NCBI RefSeq assembly: GCF_000374485.1
Contig: NZ_KB894492.1
Coordinates: forward strand, 393,131-457,130
Source: Algicola sagamiensis DSM 14643
GTDB taxonomy: Bacteria > Pseudomonadota > Gammaproteobacteria > Enterobacterales > Alteromonadaceae
Direction: 5' to 3'
DNA length: 64,000 bases
Positions 63,864 to 64,000 of the stretch are shown in pieces. The translations under genes were made by a program, and so were the position numbers. The notes under the pieces are model-generated. The model did no database searches and was not told where the DNA came from. It was given only the letters and a program-made list of their open reading frames with translations. Within the stretch, counting starts at the first letter, position 1. Every line of letters starts with the position of its first letter.

Positions 63864-63953
63864 GGCCGCCTCGCTTAGGAAAACGATTCAAAGCGAGATT
63901 TTAGAAGGTTAAGGTTCAAATTAAATGTTGATAAGAAACGTTAAATTTAATCC

Positions 63954-63981
63954 TTGACTTTGAATCACAGAGGCGTAAGAT
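63954..63981 (+). promoter_or_regulatory. rRNA promoter P3
   Basis: TTGACT (63954-63959), 16-bp spacer, TAAGAT (63976-63981), followed by ACGCATCC. The third promoter of the series. Confidence 0.7.
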
Positions 63982-64000
63982 ACGCATCCTGATTTAAAAC

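Larger units (their letters stand above)
63515..64000 (+). promoter_or_regulatory. Upstream region of an rRNA operon
   Basis: 486 bp with no gene. After a plain stretch, an A/T-rich tract (about 63680-63708) precedes the first of three strong tandem promoters with G/C-rich discriminators. This is the usual structure upstream of 16S rRNA in Vibrio-type bacteria; the 16S gene is expected beyond the right edge. Confidence 0.8.

Overview
The window is chromosomal DNA from a marine gammaproteobacterium, most likely a member of the Vibrionales or a close relative. The reasons are family-level: the gmk-rpoZ-spoT-(ridA)-trmH-recG block, the bolA/rlmG/yajG/ppiA/ampG neighbourhood, sthA-desaturase-fabR-trmA followed by murI lying just ahead of an rRNA promoter region, FabV as enoyl reductase, a PanP-type aspartate decarboxylase, an NhaC antiporter and a spindolin-type chitin oxygenase. 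No phage, insertion sequence or CRISPR array was seen.

Layout. 1-8.7 kb: end of panP, then on the minus strand recG, trmH, ridA, spoT, rpoZ, gmk and thpR (recombination, tRNA methylation, stringent response). 8.7-16 kb: nhaC, fabV, a small double-glycine-leader-like peptide with a membrane protein, and a DctQMP TRAP transporter. 16-21 kb: bolA, alkB-like gene, rlmG, yajG, ppiA, a conserved small gene and ampG. 21-26 kb: small Xre regulator, an unlisted 56-residue membrane protein, a hybrid sensor kinase divergent from a BLUF blue-light protein, and a fusolin/spindolin-like LPMO. 26-32.7 kb: erpA, a thioesterase, glsA, a 2OG-Fe(II) oxygenase, a lysophospholipase, and cpxA/cpxR divergent from cpxP with a CpxR box. 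32.7-36 kb: two tandem alkaline phosphatases behind four 11-bp-spaced Pho-box repeats. 36-45 kb: secreted hydrolase plus lipoprotein operon, S9 peptidase, then the most unusual locus: a nucleotidyltransferase-fold protein with a disordered His/Gln-rich N-terminus, divergent from a CesT-type type III secretion chaperone, and a subtilase with a C-terminal carbohydrate-binding module. 45-53.9 kb: kbl-tdh-glpE, an MltA-like 3D-domain protein, tRNA-Arg(CCG), a TRIC channel and a tandem pair of small secreted proteins, one carrying an S74 self-cleaving module. 54-64 kb: UDG-like protein, Sel1/TonB-C protein, sthA, desaturase, fabR, trmA, a DUF5610-like protein, murI, a membrane-anchored RRM protein, and three consecutive rRNA-type promoters at the right edge; the rRNA operon itself would begin beyond the window.

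How the parts work together. The core blocks are housekeeping (ppGpp metabolism, tRNA/rRNA methylation, Fe-S assembly, redox balance and membrane lipid unsaturation). Around them sit accessory genes for a surface-associated marine life: chitin oxidation, secreted proteases and phosphatases, envelope stress sensing and light sensing. The leading candidate for an undescribed system is the effector-like NTase/chaperone pair at 41.2-43.1 kb; the BLUF/kinase pair, the double-glycine peptide pair and the S74 paralogue pair are secondary candidates. All functional assignments come from reading motifs by eye; no database search was run.
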